Positions 26,615-34,110 of a DNA stretch of 64,000 bases are shown one piece after another. The stretch is from Microvirga arsenatis (GTDB lineage: Bacteria > Pseudomonadota > Alphaproteobacteria > Rhizobiales > Beijerinckiaceae). Within the stretch, counting starts at the first letter, position 1, and the number at the start of each line of letters is the position of its first letter. A program made the position numbers and the translations under genes. Under the pieces are notes generated by a model, which was given only the letters and a program-made list of their open reading frames with translations, was not told where the DNA came from and ran no database searches. The DNA is taken from NCBI RefSeq assembly GCF_009910705.1, contig NZ_JAAAXJ010000010.1, positions 62,001 through 126,000 on the forward strand, read 5' to 3'.

Positions 26615-28021
26615 ATGCGCATGTTGCCGTTTCGCCTGTCCATTGCCGCCATTGCCCTGGCTCTCGGGTACGCAGGGGCACAGGCCCAGACGCAGCGGGT
26701 CGTGCCCGAGAGCAAGGCGCAGGTTCAGCTCTCCTTCGCCCCCATCGTCCGGCAGACCGCGAATGCCGTCGTGAACGTCTATGCGAAGCGCAGCGAGCGT
26801 CGGCAGAACGCCGCCATTGAGGAATACTTCCGCCGCTTCTTCGGGGACAGCGCACCCGGCATTCCCCGGGGAAGGTCGCAAAGCTCCCTCGGCTCGGGCG
26901 TCATCGTCGATCCGTCGGGCCTCGTGATCACCAACAACCATGTGATCGAGAACATGAACGAGGTGAAGGTGGCCCTCACCGACCGGCGGGAGTTCGAGGC
27001 GGATATCGTGCTGCGCGACCCCCGCACCGACATTGCCGTACTCAAGCTGAAGGACGCCGCCAACCTCCAGGCGGTCGAGCTCGGCGACTCTGAGGCCCTG
27101 CAGGTCGGTGACATCGTGCTCGCGATCGGCAACCCCTTCGGTGTCGGGCAGACCGTGACCCAGGGCATCGTCTCGGCTCTGGCGCGCACCCAGGTGGGCA
27201 TCTCGGATTACCAGTTCTTCATCCAGACGGATGCTGCCATCAACCCAGGCAACTCGGGCGGCGCCCTGATCGACATGAACGGCCGGGTGGTGGGCATCAA
27301 CACGGCGATCTATTCCCGCTCCGGCGGAAGCATCGGCATCGGCTTCGCCGTGCCCTCCAGCATGGTCCGGGTCGTGCTCAACTCCGCCAGGGGCGGGGCG
27401 AAGAATGTCGTGCGCCCCTGGCTCGGCGCCCGCCTGCAGCAGGTCGACGGCGACATCGCCTCCGGGCTCGGGCTGGAGCGCCCGACGGGCGTGCTGGTGA
27501 CGGCGGTCTACGACAAGGGGCCAGCCGCCCAGGCCGGTCTGAAGCGCGGGGATGCCATCCTGGCCGTGGACGGGCAGCCGGTGGATAACCCGGATTCCTT
27601 CGGCTACCGCTTCACCCTGAAGGGTACCCAGGGACAGACGCCCCTGACCGTCCTGCGGGGCGGCAAGCAGATGAACATCCAGGTCAGGCTCATGCCCCCG
27701 CCGGAGGACCCGCCGCGGGATCCGGTGCGCAGCCGGGGCCGGACGCCGTTCGCGGGCGCGACCCTCGTCAACATGTCGCCGGCGGTTGCCGACGAGCTGC
27801 AAATCGACATTGCGGATGACGGCGTGGTGATCGCGGATCTCGAGGAGCGCAGCGTCGCTGCCAGCGTCGGGTTCGAGAAGGGGGACCAGATCGTCGCCAT
27901 CAACGGCGAGCGCCTGGCGAACACCAAGGATGCGGACCGGTTGATCAACCGGAATGGGGGTTATTGGGAGATCACGGTCAATCGCGGCGGGCGGGTCTTC
28001 ACGACTGTGCTGGGCCGTTAG
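26615..28021 (+). CDS. Do-family (DegP/DegQ-like) periplasmic serine protease
   Basis: A 468-residue protein with a signal peptide (MRMLPFRLSIAAIALALGYAGAQAQ) and a chymotrypsin-like protease domain: H109 (NNHVIE), D139 (RTDIAVL) and S214 (NPGNSGGAL). Two PDZ domains follow (about residues 265-365 and 385-468). Such proteases degrade or refold damaged envelope proteins in the periplasm. ATG 26615 follows AAGGAA with an 8-nt spacer; the frame is open to 26549 but that stretch is not signal-like. It stands just after the ribosomal terminator, 60 nt before rarA. DegP versus DegQ cannot be settled from length alone. Confidence 0.93.
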   Translation: MRMLPFRLSIAAIALALGYAGAQAQTQRVVPESKAQVQLSFAPIVRQTANAVVNVYAKRSERRQNAAIEEYFRRFFGDSAPGIPRGRSQSSLGSGVIVDPSGLVITNNHVIENMNEVKVALTDRREFEADIVLRDPRTDIAVLKLKDAANLQAVELGDSEALQVGDIVLAIGNPFGVGQTVTQGIVSALARTQVGISDYQFFIQTDAAINPGNSGGALIDMNGRVVGINTAIYSRSGGSIGIGFAVPSSMVRVVLNSARGGAKNVVRPWLGARLQQVDGDIASGLGLERPTGVLVTAVYDKGPAAQAGLKRGDAILAVDGQPVDNPDSFGYRFTLKGTQGQTPLTVLRGGKQMNIQVRLMPPPEDPPRDPVRSRGRTPFAGATLVNMSPAVADELQIDIADDGVVIADLEERSVAASVGFEKGDQIVAINGERLANTKDADRLINRNGGYWEITVNRGGRVFTTVLGR

Positions 28022-28081
28022 GCGCGACGCCAGTCCGCAGATCGGCTATGGATGGCAGGTTCGATTTGAGTCCTGTCCATC

Positions 28082-29389
28082 ATGAGCGATCTGTTTTCTT
28101 CCGCCGGTCTCGACCAGAACGCGCCCCGTCCCCTGGCGGACCGGATGCGGCCGACCACGCTCTCCGAGGTGGTCGGCCAGGATCACCTCGTGGGACCGGA
28201 CGGGATCCTCACCCGGCTCATCGCCTCCAAGTCCCTGGGCTCGCTGATCTTCTGGGGACCGCCCGGCACCGGCAAGACCACGGTCGCCCGTCTGCTCGCC
28301 CATGAGACGGACCTGCATTTCGAGCAGATCTCCGCCATCTTTTCCGGCGTGGCCGATCTCAAGAAGGTCTTCGAGTCTGCCCGGCAGCGCCGGTCCCTAG
28401 GCAAGGGCACGCTGCTCTTCGTCGACGAGATCCACCGGTTCAACCGGGCCCAGCTCGACGCTTTTCTCCCCGTCATGGAGGACGGCACGATCACTTTGGT
28501 CGGCGCCACCACCGAAAACCCGTCCTTCGAGCTGAATGCGGCGCTTCTCTCCCGCGCCCGCGTGCTCCTGTTCAAGTCGCTCGAAGAGGAAGCGATCGAG
28601 AGGATCCTGAAGCGGGCGGAGGAGATCGCAGGCAAGGGCCTGCCGCTCGACGAGGAGGCGAGGGCGTCGCTGGTCCGCATGGCCGACGGGGACGGGCGGG
28701 CGGTGCTGACGCTCGCCGAGGAGGTCTGGCGCTCGGCCAAGCCCGGCGAGGTCTTCGATGCGGAGCAGCTGCAGGAGATCATCCAGCGCCGCGCGCCCAT
28801 CTACGACAAAGGGCAGGAGGGGCACTACAACCTCATCTCCGCCCTGCACAAGACCATCCGCGGCTCCGACCCGGATGCGGCACTCTACTATCTCGCGCGC
28901 ATGCTCGATGCCGGCGAGGACCGGCTCTTCATTGCCCGCCGGCTGGTGCGGGCGGCGGTCGAAGACATCGGCATGGCCGACCCTCAGGCCCTCGTGATCG
29001 CCAATGCGGCCAAGGACGCCTTCGACTTTCTCGGTTCGCCCGAAGGCGAACTCGCTCTGGCGCAGGCGGCGGTCTATCTCGCCACCGCGCCCAAGTCGAA
29101 TGCCCTCTACACGGCCTACAAGTCCGCCATGCGGGTGGCGAAGGAGAACGGCTCCCTCATGCCGCCGAGGACCATTCTGAATGCGCCCACCAAGCTCATG
29201 AAGAAGATCGGCTACGGCGAGAACTACCGCTACGACCACGATGAGCCGGATGCCTTCTCGGGGCAGGACTACTGGCCCGAGAAGCTCGGGCGGCAAACCT
29301 TCTATGAGCCGGTGGACCGGGGCTTCGAGCGGGAGGTCCGCAAGCGTCTGGACTGGTGGGAGAAGCTGCGGCGGGAGAGGTCTGGTTGA
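28082..29389 (+). CDS. rarA: Replication-associated recombination protein A (AAA+ ATPase)
   Basis: A 435-residue MgsA/WRNIP1-type clamp-loader-like ATPase acting at stalled forks and with SSB. The start PLADRMRPTTLSEVVGQDHLV is a family signature. Walker A is GPPGTGKT (59-66), Walker B is LLFVDEIHRFN, and sensor 1 is GATTENPSFELN. The C-terminal tetramerisation part includes HYNLISALHKTIRGSDPDAALYYLARML. It follows the protease gene on the same strand. Confidence 0.96.
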   Translation: MSDLFSSAGLDQNAPRPLADRMRPTTLSEVVGQDHLVGPDGILTRLIASKSLGSLIFWGPPGTGKTTVARLLAHETDLHFEQISAIFSGVADLKKVFESARQRRSLGKGTLLFVDEIHRFNRAQLDAFLPVMEDGTITLVGATTENPSFELNAALLSRARVLLFKSLEEEAIERILKRAEEIAGKGLPLDEEARASLVRMADGDGRAVLTLAEEVWRSAKPGEVFDAEQLQEIIQRRAPIYDKGQEGHYNLISALHKTIRGSDPDAALYYLARMLDAGEDRLFIARRLVRAAVEDIGMADPQALVIANAAKDAFDFLGSPEGELALAQAAVYLATAPKSNALYTAYKSAMRVAKENGSLMPPRTILNAPTKLMKKIGYGENYRYDHDEPDAFSGQDYWPEKLGRQTFYEPVDRGFEREVRKRLDWWEKLRRERSG

Positions 29390-29443
29390 TGTAACGTTGG
29401 AACGGGCATCGGTTCGGGTAAGCTCACCTTAGAGGAGGAGCTT

Positions 29444-30136
29444 ATGAAAACTGTTCTCGCGCTCGTGCTTGCATTTCTGGTGACGGCCTCGCTTGCGATG
29501 GCCCAGACGCCGAAGGCCGAAGTCGCTCCGGGCGTCAGCGTGACCCGGAAAACCTATCGGGTGCCGGACAACGAAGCTCCATTCTACAATTTCGTCGAAA
29601 AGAGCGAAGCCCAGAAAGCATCCGACCAGAAGTTCGTTGCTGCGGTCCTGGAGCGGGTTCCCGATCGGGGGAGGGCGGCCGGCATGACCATCGAGACCGG
29701 CATGCGTGCCTTCCTGGCTCAGAACGACGTTGCCACCGCTGCCAAGCGCTTCAACCAGGCGTATTTGCTCGACCCGCAGCAGAGCGGCATCTATCACGGC
29801 TTCGCGCTCGTAGTGGCCACCCGCTTCAACGACTTCGCCTATGCCGACGAGCTCTTCCGGCTGGCGGCACGCATGAAGTCGCCGGCCTTGCCCCTGCGCG
29901 CCGATCACGGCCGCATGCTGCTGATCGCAGGCCGCCCGGTGGAGGCGAAGCCCTTGCTTGAGCAGGCAGTGAAGGACACCCCGGATTGGGCCGTGCCGCG
30001 GATGAATCTCGCCTGGGCCACCCTCCAAACGGGAAGCCGGGATGAGGCCTGCCGGCTCGCCGCTCAGGTGAGGGGGGAGGGCATGGAGAACATCGAGCGT
30101 GATTTGGCCGTGTTCAAGCAAAAGGCAGGCTGTTAG
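29444..30136 (+). CDS. Secreted TPR-like protein of unknown function
   Basis: A 230-residue protein with a clear Sec signal peptide (MKTVLALVLAFLVTASLAMA, cleaved near residue 21). The mature part has alanine-rich helical repeats resembling tetratricopeptides (FNQAYLLDPQQSGIYHGFAL, then RMNLAWATLQTGSRDEACRLA) and ends in KQKAGC. A very strong ribosome site AGAGGAGGAG precedes ATG 29444. Nine bases separate it from crcB, so they may be co-transcribed. A periplasmic scaffold role is possible but not shown. Confidence 0.75.
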   Translation: MKTVLALVLAFLVTASLAMAQTPKAEVAPGVSVTRKTYRVPDNEAPFYNFVEKSEAQKASDQKFVAAVLERVPDRGRAAGMTIETGMRAFLAQNDVATAAKRFNQAYLLDPQQSGIYHGFALVVATRFNDFAYADELFRLAARMKSPALPLRADHGRMLLIAGRPVEAKPLLEQAVKDTPDWAVPRMNLAWATLQTGSRDEACRLAAQVRGEGMENIERDLAVFKQKAGC

Positions 30137-30145
30137 CCTGGAGGC

Positions 30146-30532
30146 ATGACTTCCTACCTCCTCGTCTTTCTCGGCGCCGGCCTTGGCGGAGCCCTGCGCC
30201 ACGGCGTGACTATCGGCTGCGCTCGTGTATGCGGCACGTCCTTTCCCTGGGGCACACTTGCGGTGAACGTTGTCGGCTCCTTCGCGATGGGAGCCATGGC
30301 CGCATGGCTCGCCCTCAAGGCCGGAGAGGGGTGGAGCGAGCCTCTCCGGCTCTTCCTGACCACCGGGATCCTGGGCGGCTTCACCACCTTCTCGGCGTTC
30401 TCCCTCGACGCGGTGGTGCTGTGGGAGCGGGGGCAGACGGGCCTTGCGGGGATGTATGTGGCGGCCTCCGTGCTTCTCTCCATCGCAGGGCTGCTGGGCG
30501 GCCTTGCGGCGGTTCGGGCACTGGCCGCCTAA
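30146..30532 (+). CDS. crcB: Fluoride efflux channel CrcB/Fluc
   Basis: A 128-residue membrane protein with four hydrophobic segments, forming a dual-topology dimer that exports fluoride. GGALRHGV, GTLAVNVVGSFAMG and TTGILGGFTTFSAFSLD carry the conserved asparagine and the phenylalanine-rich pore motif. There is no room for a fluoride riboswitch in the 9 nt before it, and none was seen upstream of the preceding gene. rluC follows at about 40 nt. Confidence 0.95.
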   Translation: MTSYLLVFLGAGLGGALRHGVTIGCARVCGTSFPWGTLAVNVVGSFAMGAMAAWLALKAGEGWSEPLRLFLTTGILGGFTTFSAFSLDAVVLWERGQTGLAGMYVAASVLLSIAGLLGGLAAVRALAA

Positions 30533-30574
30533 ACCTCGATTGCCGCCCGCGTGGCGCTCTGGTACCCACACACC

Positions 30575-31819
30575 ATGAGAAAAAGCGGTTCAGGACAGAA
30601 TGGAGCCCGCAACGGGCGCTCGGGCACCCGGCAGGGCTTTCGGTCGCGCGATGACAAGCCCGCGCGCAAGGCGGCTCCGGCAAAGGCGCGTGCTCCGAAG
30701 GCGGTCGCCAAGGCCCAAGCTCCCAAGATCATGCGCGAGAAGCCTGCACGCTCCCGGCCGGCCCCGGAGGCTCCGCGCCAGCCCACCCGCGCTCAGGCCA
30801 GGGCCGAGGCCCAGGAGGTGCTGGCCACGGGCGTGCAGACCCTCGTGGTGGAGCCCGACGAGGCGGACATGCGTGTCGACCGTTTCCTCGTTGCGCGCTT
30901 CCCGCAACTGGCCTTCACCCATATCCAGCGCATCGTGCGTAAGGGCGAATTGCGCGTCGACGGCAAGCGGGCGCAGCCGAGCGACCGGCTCGCGGCCGGC
31001 CAGAAGGTCCGCATCCCGCCGCTCAAGCTCGACCAGCCGCGTCCGGTCTCCCGCAGCGCCGCCAAGGACCAGGACGACCGCGACTTCCTGAAGTCGATCA
31101 CCCTCTACGAGGACAAGGACGTCCTCATCATCAACAAGCCCATGGGGCTGGCCGTTCAGGGCGGTTCGGGCACCAAGCGGCATGTGGACGGCATGCTCGA
31201 AACCCTCACCGGCGAGGATGGGCAGAAGCCGCGGCTGGTGCACCGTCTCGACAAGGACACGGCCGGCTGCCTCGTCATCGCGAAGACGCGGTTTGCCGCC
31301 TCCACCATGGCAAAATCCTTCCGCTCCCGCACCACGCGCAAGATCTATTGGGCGCTGGTTGCAGGCGTGCCGCGTGTGCGTCAGGGCCGGGTGTCGACCT
31401 ATCTCGCGAAGGACGGCGAGGAGGGCGATGCGCGCATGAAGGTGGCCCGCCATGGCGACGAGGGCGCAAGCCACGCGCTGACCTATTATGCCGTGGTCGA
31501 CACGGCGGCGCAGAAGCTCGCCTGGCTGTCCCTGAAGCCGGTTACGGGGCGCACGCACCAGCTGCGCGCCCACACCGCCCATATCGGCCATCCGATCGTC
31601 GGCGATCCCAAGTATTTCGACATCGAGAACTGGGAGCTGCCCGGCGGCATTCAGAACAAGCTGCACCTCCTGGCGCGCCGCATCGTCATTGCCCATCCGC
31701 GGACAGGCAAGCCCATCGACGTGACGGCGCCCCTGCCGCCCCACATGCAGCAGAGCTTCAACCTGCTCGGCTTCGACACCGGCCGCTACGACCCCATCGT
31801 CGAAGCGCCCGAGGATTAG
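30575..31819 (+). CDS. rluC: 23S rRNA pseudouridine synthase, RluC/RluD family
   Basis: A 414-residue enzyme. The first ~90 residues are a basic, disordered, Lys/Ala/Pro-rich extension absent in E. coli RluC. An S4 RNA-binding domain (about 97-150) follows, then the catalytic domain with HRLDKDTAG, where D226 is the nucleophile. ATG 30575 was chosen; GTG 30551 is in frame but neither start has a good ribosome site. RluC modifies three uridines in 23S rRNA in E. coli; exact sites here are unknown. It sits next to crcB, as in other Rhizobiales. Confidence 0.9.
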   Translation: MRKSGSGQNGARNGRSGTRQGFRSRDDKPARKAAPAKARAPKAVAKAQAPKIMREKPARSRPAPEAPRQPTRAQARAEAQEVLATGVQTLVVEPDEADMRVDRFLVARFPQLAFTHIQRIVRKGELRVDGKRAQPSDRLAAGQKVRIPPLKLDQPRPVSRSAAKDQDDRDFLKSITLYEDKDVLIINKPMGLAVQGGSGTKRHVDGMLETLTGEDGQKPRLVHRLDKDTAGCLVIAKTRFAASTMAKSFRSRTTRKIYWALVAGVPRVRQGRVSTYLAKDGEEGDARMKVARHGDEGASHALTYYAVVDTAAQKLAWLSLKPVTGRTHQLRAHTAHIGHPIVGDPKYFDIENWELPGGIQNKLHLLARRIVIAHPRTGKPIDVTAPLPPHMQQSFNLLGFDTGRYDPIVEAPED

Positions 31820-31825
31820 CTTTTG

Positions 31826-31927
31826 CGATCTCCTTCGCTCCGGTCGCACTTTCGCCGCGCCGCGGGAGCAGCATCGGATCGCTCACCCAGCCAACAGGCT
31901 GTCTGAGCGATCGCATGGAGGAGATCG
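31826..31927 (+). promoter_or_regulatory. Structured leader with possible anti-Shine-Dalgarno pairing
   Basis: CGATCTCCT (31826-31834) is complementary to AGGAGATCG (31919-31927), which includes the ribosome site of the next gene. Between them lies a strong hairpin (31877-31912): GATCGCTCA/TGAGCGATC with inner CAGCC/GGCTG. It may hide the ribosome site; this is inference. Confidence 0.3.
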
Positions 31928-32389
31928 ATGGAACACAAGCATCTTGATCAGCTCCGCAGCGTCGCGGATGTCCAGCCGCGACCCCTGTCCCGTCAGCAGC
32001 GCCTCGAGCGATGGATCGACCTGCTGGAACGCGATCCGACGCGCTGCCTGAACACCCTCGGCGAGATCGAGTACAAGCCGCCGGCGGAGCGCGCCCGGAT
32101 CCGCGAGGACAACTCGCCTCTGAGCGTCGCCTACGAGGACCCGATCCTCCGCGCGGACGGTCTCGAAAGCGACCGGCTCGGCGATGCCATGCGCTATTTC
32201 GCACTGTCCGACGGGCAGGCTCACTATGCCCTGTGCTCGTGCCTCAGCGGAAGTACGATGGAGGCTGCGACCTGTGCGAAGAGGCTGCGCAATGCAACCG
32301 GCGACGTCATCTGGCGATCGGCGCTGAGCGCCTGGGCCTTGGTCGCCCTGGCGTTAGGTCTGCCGGGCCTGGTGTACCTGCTCGGCTGA
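31928..32389 (+). CDS. Conserved hypothetical protein with C-terminal membrane anchor
   Basis: A 153-residue protein that I do not recognise. The soluble N-terminal part is charged (RQQRLERWIDLLERDPTRCLNTLGEIEY, then YEDPILRADGLESDRLGDAMRYF). The end is one hydrophobic segment (ALSAWALVALALGLPGLVYLLG) that would anchor it as a tail-anchored inner-membrane protein. A GGAGGAG ribosome site directly precedes ATG 31928. It lies between rluC and a GNAT gene, with no operon partner evident. Confidence 0.7.
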   Translation: MEHKHLDQLRSVADVQPRPLSRQQRLERWIDLLERDPTRCLNTLGEIEYKPPAERARIREDNSPLSVAYEDPILRADGLESDRLGDAMRYFALSDGQAHYALCSCLSGSTMEAATCAKRLRNATGDVIWRSALSAWALVALALGLPGLVYLLG

Positions 32390-32509
32390 CGGCGCTGCAC
32401 TGAAGAATTTGTGCGATCAGGAAGCGGTGAGCTTCCCGATATGCCTTGGCCGTTGCAGGCTCGTCCTGAATCGGGGACAAAGCGGCAGATCGGAAAAGGC
32501 ACCCTTACC

Positions 32510-33100
32510 ATGCTGCACATCGAGCCCGTGACCCTCGCAACGGACCGCCTGACCCTGCGCCCCTTGACCCTCGCCGACGTTCCGGCTCTTGGGGAGGCCG
32601 CCAGCGACGGCGAGCTCTGGGAGAAGAAGACCACGACCGTGCCCCGGCCGGAGGGCTTCGAGGCCTATGTGCAGAAGGCCCTGGAATTGCAGGCGACAGG
32701 CCTCGCATTGCCCTTCGCCACCGTGGTGAACGAAGGCAACCGGGTGGTCGGGTCGACCCGCTACATGAACATCGACGCCGCCAATCATAGGGTCGAGATC
32801 GGCACTACCTGGATCGCGAAGTCCTGGCAGCGGAGCTTCGTCAACACCCACGCCAAGTTCCTCATGCTCCGCCATGCCTTCGAGACATTGGGCTGCAACG
32901 CGGTGGAACTGCGAACCCATCGCCTCAACGATCAGTCCCGCGCCGCCATCGAGCGGCTGGGGGCCAAGCTCGACGGCATCCTGCGCCAGCACATGATCAT
33001 GCCCGACGGGCATATCCGCGACACGGCGGTCTACAGCATCGTCCGGGACGAGTGGCCCACGGTGAAGGCCGGCCTGGAACGGAAGATGGCCGCCGGCTGA
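32510..33100 (+). CDS. GNAT-family N-acetyltransferase (RimJ/RimL type)
   Basis: A 196-residue single-domain enzyme. MLHIEPVTLATDRLTLRPL is the typical RimJ/RimL start, and the acetyl-CoA part ends in VELRTHRLNDQSRAAIERLGAK, the NxxSxxAxxxxGF-like motif. ATG 32510 was chosen because the open frame upstream (from 32411) has no family similarity. The substrate may be a protein N-terminus or a small amine. Confidence 0.85.
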   Translation: MLHIEPVTLATDRLTLRPLTLADVPALGEAASDGELWEKKTTTVPRPEGFEAYVQKALELQATGLALPFATVVNEGNRVVGSTRYMNIDAANHRVEIGTTWIAKSWQRSFVNTHAKFLMLRHAFETLGCNAVELRTHRLNDQSRAAIERLGAKLDGILRQHMIMPDGHIRDTAVYSIVRDEWPTVKAGLERKMAAG

Positions 33101-33111
33101 CCGGGCTCCGG

Positions 33112-33589
33112 TCAGATGAACCCGTGCTCCCGCAGCCGCCTGATCGAGGCGGCTGCGCTCCGGTGGTGGATGAAGACGCCGCCGGCGCCTTCCCAGAGAT
33201 GACGGTACTTGTCTCGATCATCGACTAGGGCCGTCGCCAGGGCGGCAATGCTCGCGCTTCAGGGCGGCGGTGGTGGTGATGACCTCCGTGCCGGGAAAGT
33301 GCCGCTCGGCCCAACGCCGCTTCTGGGGCTCCGCCCAGTTTCCGCGGGGAAGGCCTGTGAGGATGACCGGGCTGAGATGCCGAACGGCCTCGAACAGCTC
33401 CATGGCGTCAGGGAGGGGTTCCAGGGTGTTGAAGAAGTCCGGGGCGGCAGCGAGTTCCGACCAGAACCGCTTGAGGCCGAACCGGCGCTCGTACTCGGCC
33501 GGGGCCATGCCGAAGATCCGGGCGGCGCCCTTGTCGAAATCGGCCAGAACGCCGTCGCAATCCAGGGACACGGTCGGCATCGAGGGCAT
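33112..33589 (-). pseudogene. HAD-like 5'-nucleotidase, frameshifted near its 3' end
   Basis: The start codes for a haloacid-dehalogenase domain: SLDCDGVLADFD has the catalytic D10-x-D12 pair, and VILTGLPRG is the second motif. The first frame stops at 33218 after 123 residues. The expected continuation (ALVDDRDKYRHLWEGAGGVF, then IHHRSAAASIRRLREHGFI) is found in another frame up to a stop at 33112-33114. One extra base near 33228-33232 explains the break: without it, HCRPGD runs straight into ALVDD. The lost part holds the conserved DD acid pair that binds magnesium. It is either a recent mutation or a sequencing error. Confidence 0.75.
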
Positions 33590-33718
33590 CTCCCTTTCCC
33601 TAACCCAGACTCAAACCTGCCTTGATCGACCTGGTTCCTGGCCGAGCTTGGCCGCTTGCGGAACGCCGCTGCACGGATCACGTTGGTTTCAAGGATTGTC
33701 TGTCAGGTGGGTTGAGGC

Positions 33719-33994
33719 ATGGGCAGTACGGTTCGGGACAATGTGGAGCGCCGTCGATTCGAGCTGGAGCGGAACGGGCAGATAGCCTTCGCCGCCTATG
33801 AACGGCGCGGGTCCGATCTTGTCATCCGCCATGTGGAAGCTGCCATTCCCTTGCGCGGCACTGGAGCGGCCAGCGAGCTGATGCAGGGCATTGTCGAGAT
33901 CGCCCGCTCCGAGGGGCGGAAGATCACGCCCCTGTGCGGCTATGCCTGGGCCTGGATCCGGCGCCATAAGGAGTACAGCGACCTCCTGAACTGA
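33719..33994 (+). CDS. Small GNAT-like acetyltransferase (YjdJ/COG2388 type)
   Basis: A 91-residue minimal GNAT fold. RGTGAASELMQGIVEIARSEGRKITPLC followed by AWIRRHKEYSDLL matches the short YjdJ family (RGxGxAxxLv, PLCPFAxxxIxxHPEYxDL). These proteins bind acetyl-CoA; their substrate is not established. No operon neighbour is evident. Confidence 0.85.
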   Translation: MGSTVRDNVERRRFELERNGQIAFAAYERRGSDLVIRHVEAAIPLRGTGAASELMQGIVEIARSEGRKITPLCGYAWAWIRRHKEYSDLLN

Positions 33995-34110
33995 GCCGCC
34001 GTCCCCCTCCATTCGTTGGGTGTGCCCATTCGCCGTACTGTGGTCTGCGGCAAAATAGACTAAACAGCGCCTCCGCTAAGAACTTAAATTGCGCTTTGGG
34101 GGCGCTGCCG

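Noticed and set aside
30137-30145. Fluoride riboswitch before crcB
   Set aside because: Only nine bases separate crcB from the upstream gene, and the conserved riboswitch core was not found before that gene either.
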